Shown: positions 1 to 9,046 of the stretch, piece by piece | Layout: every line of letters starts with the position of its first letter | How positions within the stretch are numbered: the stretch's first letter is position 1 | From: Prevotellamassilia sp. | GTDB taxonomy: Bacteria > Bacteroidota > Bacteroidia > Bacteroidales > Bacteroidaceae | Length of the DNA: 19,147 nucleotides | Direction of reading: 5' to 3' | Assembly: GCA_009775705.1 (NCBI GenBank) | Contig: VSQE01000050.1 | Location: 1-19,147 of the forward strand | Notes under the pieces: generated by a model | What the model saw: the letters and a program-made list of their open reading frames with translations, nothing else | The model's database searches: none | Told to the model about the DNA's origin: nothing | Position numbers and translations under genes: made by a program

Positions 1-3000
1 TCATGGGAGCCGGCACGGTTTCCGCACAGAAGCGCGTGACTGGCCGCGTGGTCGACGCCAGCGGACATCCGGTCATCGGCGCCACCGTGCGAGTAGCCGG
101 CACAAAGACCATAACGACCACCGACGGCGATGGAAACTTCAGCCTGTCGAACGTTCCGGCCTCTGCCAAGCACCTTGACATCTCCTACATCGGCATGAAA
201 CCCCAGACGGTCAGCGTGGCCGGCAACGTGCAGGTGGTAATGGAAGACAGCAACATCCTGGAAGAAGCCATGGTAACGGCCTACGGCAAGACCACAAAGG
301 CAGCCTTTACGGGTGCGGCCACCCAGATCAAAGGTGAGAAGATCATCGAAAAGAACACCACCGAAATCACAAAGGCCCTTCAGGGAGAGGTGGCCGGCGT
401 ACAGGTCATCAACGGCAGCGGCCAGCCGGGTTCGAGCGCGTCGATCGTGATCCGCGGTATCGGTTCCGTCAACTCCAGTTCTGCTCCCCTCTATGTGGTG
501 GACGGTGTGCCCTACAGCGGCTACGCCGCCAGCATCGACCCGCAGGACATCGAGAGCATGAACATCATGAAGGACGCCACGGCCTCGGCCCTCTACGGAG
601 CGCGCGGTGCCAACGGTGTCATCATCATCACGACCAGAAAGGGAAAGAAAGGCAAGATGAATGTCGATGCCGAGGTGAAATACGGCGTCTCGGGACGCTG
701 GATTCCTACCTACAACGTGATTGACAGCCCCGAACGCTATCTGGAACTGTCGTGGGAGAGCGTACGCAACAACCTGATGTACAGCGAAAGCAATCCCTTT
801 GGCCAGATGCTCTCGGCCGAAGATGCCGCCGCAATGACCAACCGGTATCTGTTTGATGAGGACGGTGCCTATAACGGCATCGGCATGCCCCTGCGCTATA
901 ATATATGGAACGCCGCAGGCTCCGAACTGATCAATCCCGAGACAGGCCTTTTCAATCCCGGCATCACCCGCCGTTACACACCCGAAGACTGGAAAGACCA
1001 CCTCTTCCGCACCGGACAGAAGGTAGAGGGCAACGTGCGCTTCTCGGGCGGCACGGACAACGTGCAGTACTATACCTCGCTGAGCTATACGAAAGACAAG
1101 GGCTATCTGATCGGATCGGACTTCGAACGTTTCAACGCCCGTACCAATGTCAACGCACAGATGACCAACTGGCTGAGCGGATCGTTCAACATGTCGTACA
1201 GCACGATGGAGAGCAACTCGCCCGTACAGGATGCCAACGTGTCCAACAACGCCATTCAGTTCTCCAACAACATCCCGTCCATCTATCCCGTGTTCCAGCA
1301 CGATGAGAACGGCAACCTGATAGAAGACACGAAACTGGGCGGATGGGCCTACGACTACGGAAATACCGCCGGCGAGGGCCGTGCCTACGCCATGGGTATC
1401 AACCCGGCCGGCGCAGCCAATCTCGACATTGCCCGCAGCAAGGACCACCAGTTTGCCGGTACCGGTATGCTGGAGGCCTCCTTCCTCAAGGATTTCCGCT
1501 TCAGCGTAAGCCTGGGCTACACCTACACCAACGCCCAAGCCGACGAACTGACCAATCCCTATTACGGCGATGCCGAGGGACTGGGACGTATCGCCAAGCA
1601 GAACTCCTCCTCGCAGGACGTTACGCTGAACCAGATCCTGCGCTGGAACCACACCTACAACAACGTTCACAACCTGAGCGCCTTTGCAGGTCACGAAATC
1701 TACTGGAGCCAGTCGAGCTACATGTACGGAATGATGGACAAAATCGTCCGTGCCGACAACACCGAGTTCGACAACGCCATCATCATGAGCCAGATGTCCT
1801 CCGCTACCACCCAATATGCTCTGGAGAGCTGGTTCGGACAGGTTTCCTATGATTACGACAGCAAGTATTTCTTCAACGCCAGCCTGCGTTCGGACGGTAG
1901 CTCCCGCTTTGCCAAAGGCCACCGCTGGGGTACCTTCGGTGCCGTGAGTGCCGCCTGGAACATCACCCGCGAGGACTTCATGCGCGCCCTGCCCTGGGTG
2001 AAGAACCTGAAGCTGAAGACGAGCTGGGGTCTGACGGGTAACCAGAGCTTCTCCACGGACAACTCTACCGTGAACCTCTATCCCTACCATGACCTGTACT
2101 CCATCTCGAGGATGAACGACGAGGCCTCCTTCACCCTGGCCTACCGCGGCAACAAGAACCTGACATGGGAGAAGAGCAGCAACTTCAACGTGGGTCTGGA
2201 ATTCAACGTGCTGAACTACGTGGAGGGTGAAATCAACTATTTCAACCGCCTGACGCGCGACATGCTCTTCCTGAAGAGCGTGGCTCCCTCACTGGGCTTC
2301 ACGTCCTATCCCGTGAACGAAGGCAAGCTGCGCAACTCGGGTATCGAGTTCGCCCTGACCGGTCACGTTCTCAAAACGAAGAACATCTCGGTAGACATCC
2401 GCGTGAACGGCTCGCACTATAAGAACGAGATGGTGGAAATGCCCATCGACCCCGCTACAGGACAGCCTCAGAGCTTCCGTATCAACAGCGGTTACGGATG
2501 GAGCAAGGGCCACTCGCTCTATGACTTCTACATGCGCGAATATGCCGGTGTCGATCCCGAGACGGGTCTGGCACTGTACAACACGTACTACGACCACAAG
2601 AACCTGAACGCTCAGGGACAGCCCACCCCCGTCACGGACATGGAGACCTACAAGGTCAACAATCCCGATGCCGACATCCGTCTGGGCGAGCCTACCAGCG
2701 AATATGCTGACGCTACCCGCAAGTATGTGGACGAGACGGCCATCCCGACCATATCGGGCGGTTTCGGCTTTGACGTGCGCCTCTACGACTTCGAACTGAG
2801 CGCCACATTCTCCTACTCGCTGGGCGGCAAGGCCTATGACAACGTCTATGCCGGCCTGATGAGCGATCCCACAATCGGCTCGAACAACTGGCACAAGGAC
2901 ATCCAAAGCCGCTGGCAGAAACCGGGCGACATCACCGATGTTCCGGCCCTGATGAACGGAACGGCCACCTATACCAACTCCGTATCCACACGCTTCCTCA

Positions 3001-3233
3001 CCAGCCGCAACTACCTGAACCTTTCCAGCGTGCGCCTGGCCTACAATGTTCCCGAGAAATGGGTGCGCTACATCCACGCTACGGGCGTGCAGCTTTACGC
3101 TACAGGCGAGAACCTGTTCCTGCTCTCCGCCCGCAAGGGCTTCATGCCCCAGTCTTCATTCTCGGGCGCATCGAGCGATACGCAGTACATGCCTTCTTCG
3201 AACGTGACCTTCGGTCTGAAACTTAACTTCTAA
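1..3233 (+). CDS. SusC/RagA-family TonB-dependent outer-membrane transporter (5' partial)
   Basis: Outer-membrane barrel that, with its SusD partner, imports a glycan or other nutrient using TonB energy. The first ATG in frame is at 3, but the protein there reads MGAGTVSAQ, the end of a signal peptide, so the true start lies upstream of the window. Residues about 11-83 form a CarboxypepD_reg-like beta-sandwich. A TonB-box-like stretch (LEEAMVTAYG, 86-95) follows, then the plug with the family hallmarks LYVVDGVP (163-170) and DATASALYGARGANGVIII (191-209). The rest is the barrel, ending in an aromatic residue (LKLNF), as is usual for Bam-inserted barrels. The length of about 1076 residues is normal for SusC. 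The SusD-like gene follows after 19 nt, so they are co-transcribed. The substrate cannot be read from this pair, and no glycoside hydrolase lies in the window. The family call is secure. Confidence 0.95.
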   Translation, partial: MGAGTVSAQKRVTGRVVDASGHPVIGATVRVAGTKTITTTDGDGNFSLSNVPASAKHLDISYIGMKPQTVSVAGNVQVVMEDSNILEEAMVTAYGKTTKAAFTGAATQIKGEKIIEKNTTEITKALQGEVAGVQVINGSGQPGSSASIVIRGIGSVNSSSAPLYVVDGVPYSGYAASIDPQDIESMNIMKDATASALYGARGANGVIIITTRKGKKGKMNVDAEVKYGVSGRWIPTYNVIDSPERYLELSWESVRNNLMYSESNPFGQMLSAEDAAAMTNRYLFDEDGAYNGIGMPLRYNIWNAAGSELINPETGLFNPGITRRYTPEDWKDHLFRTGQKVEGNVRFSGGTDNVQYYTSLSYTKDKGYLIGSDFERFNARTNVNAQMTNWLSGSFNMSYSTMESNSPVQDANVSNNAIQFSNNIPSIYPVFQHDENGNLIEDTKLGGWAYDYGNTAGEGRAYAMGINPAGAANLDIARSKDHQFAGTGMLEASFLKDFRFSVSLGYTYTNAQADELTNPYYGDAEGLGRIAKQNSSSQDVTLNQILRWNHTYNNVHNLSAFAGHEIYWSQSSYMYGMMDKIVRADNTEFDNAIIMSQMSSATTQYALESWFGQVSYDYDSKYFFNASLRSDGSSRFAKGHRWGTFGAVSAAWNITREDFMRALPWVKNLKLKTSWGLTGNQSFSTDNSTVNLYPYHDLYSISRMNDEASFTLAYRGNKNLTWEKSSNFNVGLEFNVLNYVEGEINYFNRLTRDMLFLKSVAPSLGFTSYPVNEGKLRNSGIEFALTGHVLKTKNISVDIRVNGSHYKNEMVEMPIDPATGQPQSFRINSGYGWSKGHSLYDFYMREYAGVDPETGLALYNTYYDHKNLNAQGQPTPVTDMETYKVNNPDADIRLGEPTSEYADATRKYVDETAIPTISGGFGFDVRLYDFELSATFSYSLGGKAYDNVYAGLMSDPTIGSNNWHKDIQSRWQKPGDITDVPALMNGTATYTNSVSTRFLTSRNYLNLSSVRLAYNVPEKWVRYIHATGVQLYATGENLFLLSARKGFMPQSSFSGASSDTQYMPSSNVTFGLKLNF

Positions 3234-3252
3234 CCCCAAACGATCAAAAAAA

Positions 3253-4833
3253 ATGAATTTCAAGCACATCATATTTGCTTTCGCAAGCACTGCCGTGGCA
3301 GGATTGCCTCTGGCCTCGTGCTCTGACGATTTCTTGGATCGTGAACCGACCAACTACATCACCCCTGACCAGATGGAACAGGCCATGGTATGGAACAGCA
3401 ATATCATGTTCGGCCAACAGCAGGGTACCATCACCAAAATGGTCAGATGGAGATCGGGAGGTACCGACGATCAGGACGATTTCGGACAAAAGTCCACAGA
3501 CATCTGCACCGACCTGATGAGCGGCGACATGGTGATGCCGGGCAACGACTACCGCTGGTTCAGCGACACCTGGCGGCTCACCACCTACAGCAGAACCAAC
3601 CGCCGCTCCGGCATCCTCTGGGAATACAACTACGGCGTGATCAACACCTGTAACAGTATGCTCGATGCCCTCGGCCACGACCGCATCATGCCGGAGGACA
3701 ACCCCACACAGCAGCTCTACTATGCCGCCGCCAAGACCATCCGCGCCTACAGCTACTTCAATCTGGTGACTCTCTTCGGCCGCAACTATACGGACCAGGT
3801 AGAGGTGAACGGAGCCATGATCCCGTCGAAGGATCAGAAACTGCTGCCCATCTACCACACACAGTCGGGCTTGCTGGCACCTGCCGCCCCGCAGACCGTA
3901 GACTCCGTGTATAAGTTCATCTTCCGCGAACTGGAAGGAGCCATCGAGGCTTACGAGGCTGCCGCCGAAAACGGCGCCGCCCCGAGCGACCTGTCCATGC
4001 CGGGACTGGACGTGGCCTACACCATTCAGGCATACGCCCACCTGCAACGCGGTGACGAAACGAAGAATGACTACGCCCTGGCCCAGGAGGCTGCCCTCAA
4101 CGCCATCTACTCTACGGATGCCAGCATGCTGACCGGCAACCAGATTTACTTTGGCATGAACACCGTGAACAATCCCAGCTGGATCTGGGGTGTGGACATC
4201 ACGAAAGACAACACCGGAGGTCTGTGTACATGGTGGGGCATGATGGACGTATTCACCTACAGCTATGCCGCTGCCGGCGACGTGAAGATCATCAACCAGG
4301 AGCTCTACGACCAGATGCCCGAAAGCGATGCCCGCAAAAAATGGTTCACAGAACCCGGCAGCTACAGCGGACAGCTCGCATTCCTCAGCTATACCCCTAT
4401 GAACAAGTTCTACAGCGCATCGGGAGCCAGCTTAGGACAGCTCATGGCCGACCGTCAGTGGGTGGAGGACATCGTCTTCATGCGCATCGAGGAAGCCTGG
4501 CTGCTGGCAGCCGAAGCCTCCATCCGCAACAATGACCTCGAAACGGGCCGCGAGGCTCTGTACGGTCTGCTGAGCGAACGTGACCCGCAGACTGCCGACG
4601 AGATCGAAACGATGACGAAGGACGAACTCTTAGACTGCCTCTACTACAACTGGCGCGTAGAGATGTGGGGCGAGGGACGCGGACTGCTCACACAGAAACG
4701 CTTCAAGAGAGGCAACAAGCGCGGAACGAACGACGGCGCTTTCCCCGGCCGGACGTTCAACTACGATGACATGCGCCTGTACTTCTCCATCCCCCAGTCG
4801 GAATACGAGAACAACCCTGAATTGCACAAATAA
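3253..4833 (+). CDS. SusD/RagB-family nutrient-binding outer-membrane lipoprotein
   Basis: Surface lipoprotein that caps the SusC barrel and binds the substrate. The 526-residue protein starts with a lipoprotein signal peptide whose lipobox is LASC, giving lipidated Cys23. The following Ser-Asp-Asp matches the acidic Bacteroidota surface-export signal. FLDREP just after it is typical of SusD N-termini. The C-terminal part carries the family pattern NWRVEMWGEGRGLLTQKRFKR (roughly 465-486), followed by SIPQSEYENNPEL, the usual end of the fold. The start ATG has an A-rich upstream stretch rather than a strong Shine-Dalgarno sequence, as is common in this phylum. It is the last gene of the unit: a strong hairpin follows 11 nt after the stop, and the next gene is convergent. 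The ligand is not predictable from sequence. Confidence 0.95.
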   Translation: MNFKHIIFAFASTAVAGLPLASCSDDFLDREPTNYITPDQMEQAMVWNSNIMFGQQQGTITKMVRWRSGGTDDQDDFGQKSTDICTDLMSGDMVMPGNDYRWFSDTWRLTTYSRTNRRSGILWEYNYGVINTCNSMLDALGHDRIMPEDNPTQQLYYAAAKTIRAYSYFNLVTLFGRNYTDQVEVNGAMIPSKDQKLLPIYHTQSGLLAPAAPQTVDSVYKFIFRELEGAIEAYEAAAENGAAPSDLSMPGLDVAYTIQAYAHLQRGDETKNDYALAQEAALNAIYSTDASMLTGNQIYFGMNTVNNPSWIWGVDITKDNTGGLCTWWGMMDVFTYSYAAAGDVKIINQELYDQMPESDARKKWFTEPGSYSGQLAFLSYTPMNKFYSASGASLGQLMADRQWVEDIVFMRIEEAWLLAAEASIRNNDLETGREALYGLLSERDPQTADEIETMTKDELLDCLYYNWRVEMWGEGRGLLTQKRFKRGNKRGTNDGAFPGRTFNYDDMRLYFSIPQSEYENNPELHK

Positions 4834-4844
4834 GACCGATTGGT

Positions 4845-4906
4845 CCCCTCAACAAAGAACCGGGCGAGACACCTCTGAGTGCCTCGCCCGGTTCTTTGTT
4901 GAGGGG
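4845..4906. terminator. 24-bp perfect inverted repeat between convergent genes
   Basis: The arms 4845-4868 and 4883-4906 are perfect reverse complements over 24 bp, with a 14-nt loop in which CAC/GTG can pair further. It lies between the SusD stop (4833) and the stop of the minus-strand operon (4917), so it probably ends transcripts from both sides or protects both 3' ends. Neither side has a proper T-run, so classical intrinsic termination is not certain. Confidence 0.75.
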
Positions 4907-4916
4907 AAGGAAAGGT

Positions 4917-5675
4917 TTATTCGAGGTCGAAATTGTCCTCGTTGATGTCGCCGGTAGCCTGGTCGGCGGCAGCGGCAGCCATGATTTCCTTCTCATACTC
5001 GGCAGAAGGCTTTGTAATGGTGGGCAGCTCGTTGAAGTTAACACCGTCCACGTTGCTGAGGTCCACCTGCGCGTCTATCAATTCACCCTTCTCGGTATAT
5101 GTCTTGCGATAGGCCCGGATGTCCTTGGCCTGCTTGCGGCAACGCTTCAGGATGTCGCCGATACCCGTGGCGCAACGTCCCGCAATCTGGGGACCGAGCT
5201 TGATGTATTTGCCGTAGGAGAGTGCCTTCAGTCCCAACTGGGGCAACGAAGTCGTCGCCGTAGCGGTACGGAGAGAGATTTCGGTTCCTTTGAGCGCCAG
5301 CAGAGTTCCGGTGCCGATCATGTCGATATATTGCGACAGAGCCTCCTTACTGCCCCGGATGGTGTTGTTCTCGTCCACCACGGCCACCACCTCCGTCTCG
5401 CTGCCGTCTTCGGCCTGCACCTTGATGCGCTTCACCTCGTACCAGGTGATGGAATCCATGAAGGACTTCAGCTCATTCATGAGCGTATCACAGCGCAGGA
5501 GGTAATCGTCGATAGCCTCCACCTTGGTCAGTTCGGGCATCTCGCCGCCGGGCCAGGCCAGTTCTTTCTTTTCCTTCGGTTTCTTCTCCTTGTCCTTTTT
5601 CTGGGCGTAGCCCGCAACGGGCATGAGAAGCGAGAGCACAAACGCACAAAGCGTAAATTTCAGAATGTTCTTCAT
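4917..5675 (-). CDS. Exported protein of unknown function, last gene of tubulin-like operon (252 aa)
   Basis: I do not recognise the family. The protein begins with a clear signal peptide (MKNILKFTLCAFVLSLLMPV, then AGYA|Q) and a Lys-rich stretch (KKDKEKKPKEKKE, about 26-38). The body is mixed alpha/beta with no obvious catalytic motif. The middle (about 135-180) is rich in Thr, Ala, Leu and Gly and reads like helices packed in a bundle. The C-terminus is acidic (DINEDNFDLE). No lipobox and no second TM segment are seen, so it is probably soluble in the periplasm. It lies 63 nt after the 509-aa gene, the longest gap among the genes of the operon apart from the one before the tubulin gene. A separate promoter is not evident. 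It is assigned to the operon by strand, spacing and a shared type of signal peptide. Confidence 0.8.
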   Translation of the reverse strand: MKNILKFTLCAFVLSLLMPVAGYAQKKDKEKKPKEKKELAWPGGEMPELTKVEAIDDYLLRCDTLMNELKSFMDSITWYEVKRIKVQAEDGSETEVVAVVDENNTIRGSKEALSQYIDMIGTGTLLALKGTEISLRTATATTSLPQLGLKALSYGKYIKLGPQIAGRCATGIGDILKRCRKQAKDIRAYRKTYTEKGELIDAQVDLSNVDGVNFNELPTITKPSAEYEKEIMAAAAADQATGDINEDNFDLE

Positions 5676-5738
5676 TGTGTAATTGTTTATGGATGGATTA
5701 ATATTATTTTATAAGTTCTCTGCATAGGGGCCGGCCGG

Positions 5739-7268
5739 CTACTTGCCGATGTTCACATCCAGCCGCAGATGCCGCTGCTCGCGGATGCTGACATACGTAT
5801 TGTTCTTGAAGTCACCGTTCCGCTCGGGCACGAAGAGCAGACCTTGGTATTTGCCGCGCTCCACCTGCACATGGAAAGTGCCGTCGGCTCCGGTATGTCC
5901 CAACAGGGTGCCGTGGGCCCCGCGCTCCATATACTTGCTCATGAAAGACCCGGTGACGGCATAGATGGCGAATCCGGTGACAGGCTGTTCCACACCCACT
6001 CCCTGCCGCAGGCGGTGACTGACAGTACGGCCCTCAATGACCAGTCCCAGCTTCTGATAGACTTCCTGTATCTTTTCCGCACGGCGGCTGAACTCCTCGT
6101 CTTGCGTGATGGCATAGAGAGACTTGTTGTTGGAGATGGCCACGATGTAGCATTCTTCGGCCAAACCGTAATCCACCATCTTTCCGCTGCGCTTCATCTC
6201 GTTCACCTTTTTCAAGGCTCCGTTGGCCAACGTGTTGAGCTGGTAGCAGGTGTCCATCCGTGCGGCTCTTTCGGAGCAATAGACGGAATCGGCATGCGTG
6301 GCCCCTTTGAAGGTAAGCGCCTTCCGGTACAGCTCGGCTGCGGACCTGAACTGCCGCTCGGCCGCCGCCTTGCGTGCCAGCGCCTTGTTCTCCTCGATGG
6401 CATCCACCCGCACTTCCTCCTTCATTGTCAGCACGGCGTAGTTGCGCTTCTCGGCATTTTTCACATCGCTGATGTCAATCGTCAGGGTGTTGGAGCCGGG
6501 TGCGAAAATGCGGACCTGCGCCAACGCAGCCAACTCACCACCCAATGTCTGTACCTCCTTCTCAAGGGCATCCAGACGTTTCCAGTCCTCATCGGTTTTG
6601 TCACCGGCCTCCACATCCACCAACTCATGGTTGAGGCTGTCAAAAGCTTTCTGGGTCTTCGCATATTTCTCGCGGACCTCCTTCAGGCTGTTATAGTCTA
6701 CATTGAGCGTGATGATCTCGGCACCCGACGGCGACTTCGTGCGCTTCAGCTCGCTGCGCAAGCCGGAAGCGGCCTCCACTTTCAGACCGGTAACATTGGT
6801 GGTGAACTCTATCTGTACCTGCGCATCGGTGGCGATGCTGCGGGCACCGTCCTGTTCGTTGATGACAATGCGGTTGGTCACGGCCTCCACAAGATAGGCC
6901 TGTGCGTAGTCGGCCTTCAGGTTCACCTTGAACTCGTCCTTCGAGGCATCGCCGCGGCGGCTCACCGAGAAGCTGGTATCCCGACGGTCGGGATAAAGGA
7001 TTTTCACCTTGGCCAGATAGACATAACGGCCGTCCTTTTCCTGGCGGGGCTTCTCCACCGTGAGCGGAAAGTGCTCGGGATTGTTTATACTGATGACCAG
7101 ATCGGCGGAGGAAGAATAGAAAAGGAAGCCGGCCTGACCGTCCAGTTGCATGATCTTGTCCTCGTCCGGTAGCCGGCTGTGGCTGATGAACTCATTCTGC
7201 GCCCGGCCTGTGCCAAAAACTACTGTCAGCAGCAGTGTCAGCATCAATCGGCAGTATTTCATACTCAT
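5739..7268 (-). CDS. Exported multidomain protein: beta-rich, coiled-coil, TPR-like and carboxypeptidase-regulatory-like regions (509 aa)
   Basis: A signal peptide ends at GRA|Q (about residue 23). Residues 25-190 look beta-rich and may be two Ig-like or PEGA-like units. A charged helical stretch at about 192-250 (LKEVREKYAKTQKAF, LDALEKEVQTLGGELAAL) is a likely coiled coil. Residues 294-345 contain AAAERQFRSAAELYRKALTF, the helix pair of a tetratricopeptide-like repeat. Residues about 424-509 (PVTGFAIYAV, HTGADGTFHVQVERGKYQGL) resemble a carboxypeptidase regulatory-like beta-sandwich, as seen in Bacteroidota surface and envelope proteins. No enzyme motif is visible, so a scaffold or interaction role in the periplasm is my inference. 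ATG codons at 7268 and 7262 are both possible starts. It begins 17 nt after the stop of the NTF2-like gene. Confidence 0.85.
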   Translation of the reverse strand: MSMKYCRLMLTLLLTVVFGTGRAQNEFISHSRLPDEDKIMQLDGQAGFLFYSSSADLVISINNPEHFPLTVEKPRQEKDGRYVYLAKVKILYPDRRDTSFSVSRRGDASKDEFKVNLKADYAQAYLVEAVTNRIVINEQDGARSIATDAQVQIEFTTNVTGLKVEAASGLRSELKRTKSPSGAEIITLNVDYNSLKEVREKYAKTQKAFDSLNHELVDVEAGDKTDEDWKRLDALEKEVQTLGGELAALAQVRIFAPGSNTLTIDISDVKNAEKRNYAVLTMKEEVRVDAIEENKALARKAAAERQFRSAAELYRKALTFKGATHADSVYCSERAARMDTCYQLNTLANGALKKVNEMKRSGKMVDYGLAEECYIVAISNNKSLYAITQDEEFSRRAEKIQEVYQKLGLVIEGRTVSHRLRQGVGVEQPVTGFAIYAVTGSFMSKYMERGAHGTLLGHTGADGTFHVQVERGKYQGLLFVPERNGDFKNNTYVSIREQRHLRLDVNIGK

Positions 7269-7285
7269 ATCGCGTATCGTTGCTT

Positions 7286-8287
7286 TTAGAGGTTAAAATC
7301 TCCGAGCGAGAAAATCTCGCTTTCGGGCAGTTTCTCTCCGCCCACCCATTCGGGCTGCCAGGTGCGCACATGGACAACGGGCGACTGGCCGTCGCGGAAC
7401 TCCCAGAGAAGGAACAGATAGCCCTCGTCGCTGTAATTGCTGGACTTCCACTCCTGCCGCAGACGCACACCATATTTGTTGGGATCGCTGACGGAGCGGG
7501 TGATGCCGGCACAGCCGCCGGCTTCGCCGTTCTCGCCGATCTGGCTGAACTTGACGTCAATCCATTTGTTGCGGGCGAAGGCGCGCTTCAGGTTGGCGAT
7601 GTACTGTTGCTTGTTCTGCTTGGAATAGACCACCTTCTGTCCGCCGGGATCCATCTCGTTGATCTTTGTGGTGACCACATGGCCCGTGATGATCAGTGCG
7701 TCGTCGCTGAACACCTGCTGCAGGAAATTGATGTCCTTCGTGTTATAGGCCGTGCGGAAACGCTCCACGTATTGCAGGATCTCCATCCTGCGCTCCTCCT
7801 CAACCACGGCGCCGCAGTTGGTAAGGCTCTCGCGCAACTGGTTGTCGAGCGCGAAACGGAATTCGGAAATGCGGCCGTTCTTGTCGAACTCGACAACGGC
7901 CTCCTGATAGGTGCCGCTGCCGAACTCCTCACCCTGCGGAGTGATGATAAGGGGGATATGATCAACCTCCATGAAGTCCTTGAAAGGCCAGCAACGGTCC
8001 ACCACCTCCTCGTCGTCGCAATAGAAATGGACCGTAGCCCATATCATCGTAAGCGACTTGACGGCAAAGTCCGTCATGGGCAACCCCACCACGTTGAGGT
8101 TGCGGTTCTCCCGCTGGGCGGCGTTGATTTCGGTGAGTACGCGCGAGAGGTTTTCCTCGGCCTTGCTTATGGCGGCGGGACGCTCATAGCCCTCATCGGT
8201 CGTGAGCGTCACCGTAACGGTCTGGGCCGGCAGCATGGCCACCGCCCCCAACAGTACAAAGAACAGTACGATGATTCTGTTTGTCAT
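7286..8287 (-). CDS. Exported protein with NTF2/SnoaL-like domain (333 aa)
   Basis: A signal peptide ends at LPA|Q (about residue 21). The region from about 168 onward (ILQYVERFRTAYNTKDINFL, then FSDDALIITG) has the typical opening of an NTF2-like cone fold: a long helix, a short linker, then an acidic turn and a strand. It continues to the C-terminus with the strand pattern of that fold (YGVRLRQEWKSS, YLFLLWEFRD). Residues 24-160 form a separate N-terminal region I do not recognise. NTF2-like domains serve as enzymes, binding modules or multimerisation modules, and the sequence does not say which applies here. The gene sits in the operon with gaps of 47 nt upstream and 17 nt downstream. Similar secreted NTF2 proteins are, from memory, widespread hypothetical genes in Bacteroidales. 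Confidence 0.85.
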   Translation of the reverse strand: MTNRIIVLFFVLLGAVAMLPAQTVTVTLTTDEGYERPAAISKAEENLSRVLTEINAAQRENRNLNVVGLPMTDFAVKSLTMIWATVHFYCDDEEVVDRCWPFKDFMEVDHIPLIITPQGEEFGSGTYQEAVVEFDKNGRISEFRFALDNQLRESLTNCGAVVEEERRMEILQYVERFRTAYNTKDINFLQQVFSDDALIITGHVVTTKINEMDPGGQKVVYSKQNKQQYIANLKRAFARNKWIDVKFSQIGENGEAGGCAGITRSVSDPNKYGVRLRQEWKSSNYSDEGYLFLLWEFRDGQSPVVHVRTWQPEWVGGEKLPESEIFSLGDFNL

Positions 8288-8334
8288 AATTCTGCTTTTT
8301 CGTTTTTTCTTTCAAAATAATAGGATGCGGGGCC

Positions 8335-9039
8335 TCACTCGGCCAACAGGAAACCGATGGCACCGCGGCCGGCATAGTTGGCAATGGCGTCGGGCCGGCC
8401 CGTCGCCACGTTTCTCCGGCCTGCACCGGGCGTGAGCACAGCCTCTATGCGGCCCTCCCGGTTATAGATGATCAGATAGTAACGGTCCGCATCCTGCAAG
8501 GCGGCATACTTGTTATAGTCCTTGATCTTGCCTTCCTGCTTCAGACGGTTCAGGCAGCCCTGCAAAGCCGAGAACTCCTTGAGCGCGGCCACCTCGGCCA
8601 CCACCGGAGAGACAGCCGGCACAGAGGAGGACGAAAGCAGTTCGGCCTCATCGTCGGACGCTGCCGGAACGGGAACAATCTCCTGCGTGTTCTCCACGGG
8701 CAGGATGTCGGATTTCTTCACATAGAAAAAGGCACGGAACATATTGCCGCGCGGCAGCGACACGCCGCCCCAAAGCTGTTTCGTATTGTTGACCACTACC
8801 TTGGGAGCATTGCTCATCTTCTTCTGTCCGGCCACCCACTCGTTGATGTCGGCATAGAGCAGTTCCTCGGCCAGGTCCTTGGCCTCCTGCTCCGTGGGCA
8901 TTGTGGCTTCTCCGTAGAGATAGAGCGAACTCTTCTTGATGCGGTTGATCTCTTTCTTCTGTTCCTCGGCGGTCTGCTGGGCGGAAAGGCCCGATACGGA
9001 AAGGGCGAGGAACACTGTCAGCAACAGTTTCCTTATCAT
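8335..9039 (-). CDS. Exported protein of unknown function (234 aa)
   Basis: Family not recognised. The preferred start is the ATG at 9039, giving a clean signal peptide (MIRKLLLTVFLALSVSGLSA|Q) 7 nt after the upstream stop. An earlier in-frame ATG at 9105 would add 22 residues that overlap the previous gene and lengthen the N-terminus beyond a normal signal peptide. After the signal comes a charged helical part (EEQKKEINRIKKSS), then a mixed alpha/beta region (WGGVSLPRGNMFRAFFYVKK). A linker rich in Pro, Val, Ser and Ala follows (about 123-155). The C-terminal domain is compact (YYLIIYNREGRIEAVLTPG, ending GRGAIGFLLAE). There is no TM segment beyond the signal and no lipobox. A periplasmic location is likely. 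Confidence 0.8.
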   Translation of the reverse strand: MIRKLLLTVFLALSVSGLSAQQTAEEQKKEINRIKKSSLYLYGEATMPTEQEAKDLAEELLYADINEWVAGQKKMSNAPKVVVNNTKQLWGGVSLPRGNMFRAFFYVKKSDILPVENTQEIVPVPAASDDEAELLSSSSVPAVSPVVAEVAALKEFSALQGCLNRLKQEGKIKDYNKYAALQDADRYYLIIYNREGRIEAVLTPGAGRRNVATGRPDAIANYAGRGAIGFLLAE

Positions 9040-9046
9040 AAGATTT

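Noticed and set aside
5730..5739. Palindrome GCCGGCCGGC at the stop of the 509-aa gene
   Set aside because: Self-complementary but with no loop or T-run; likely chance in GC-rich DNA.
5769..7172. 467-residue plus-strand frame, with similar long ones at 7235-8320 and 8936-10237
   Set aside because: All are antisense to genes with signal peptides and operon spacing, and show no motif of their own.
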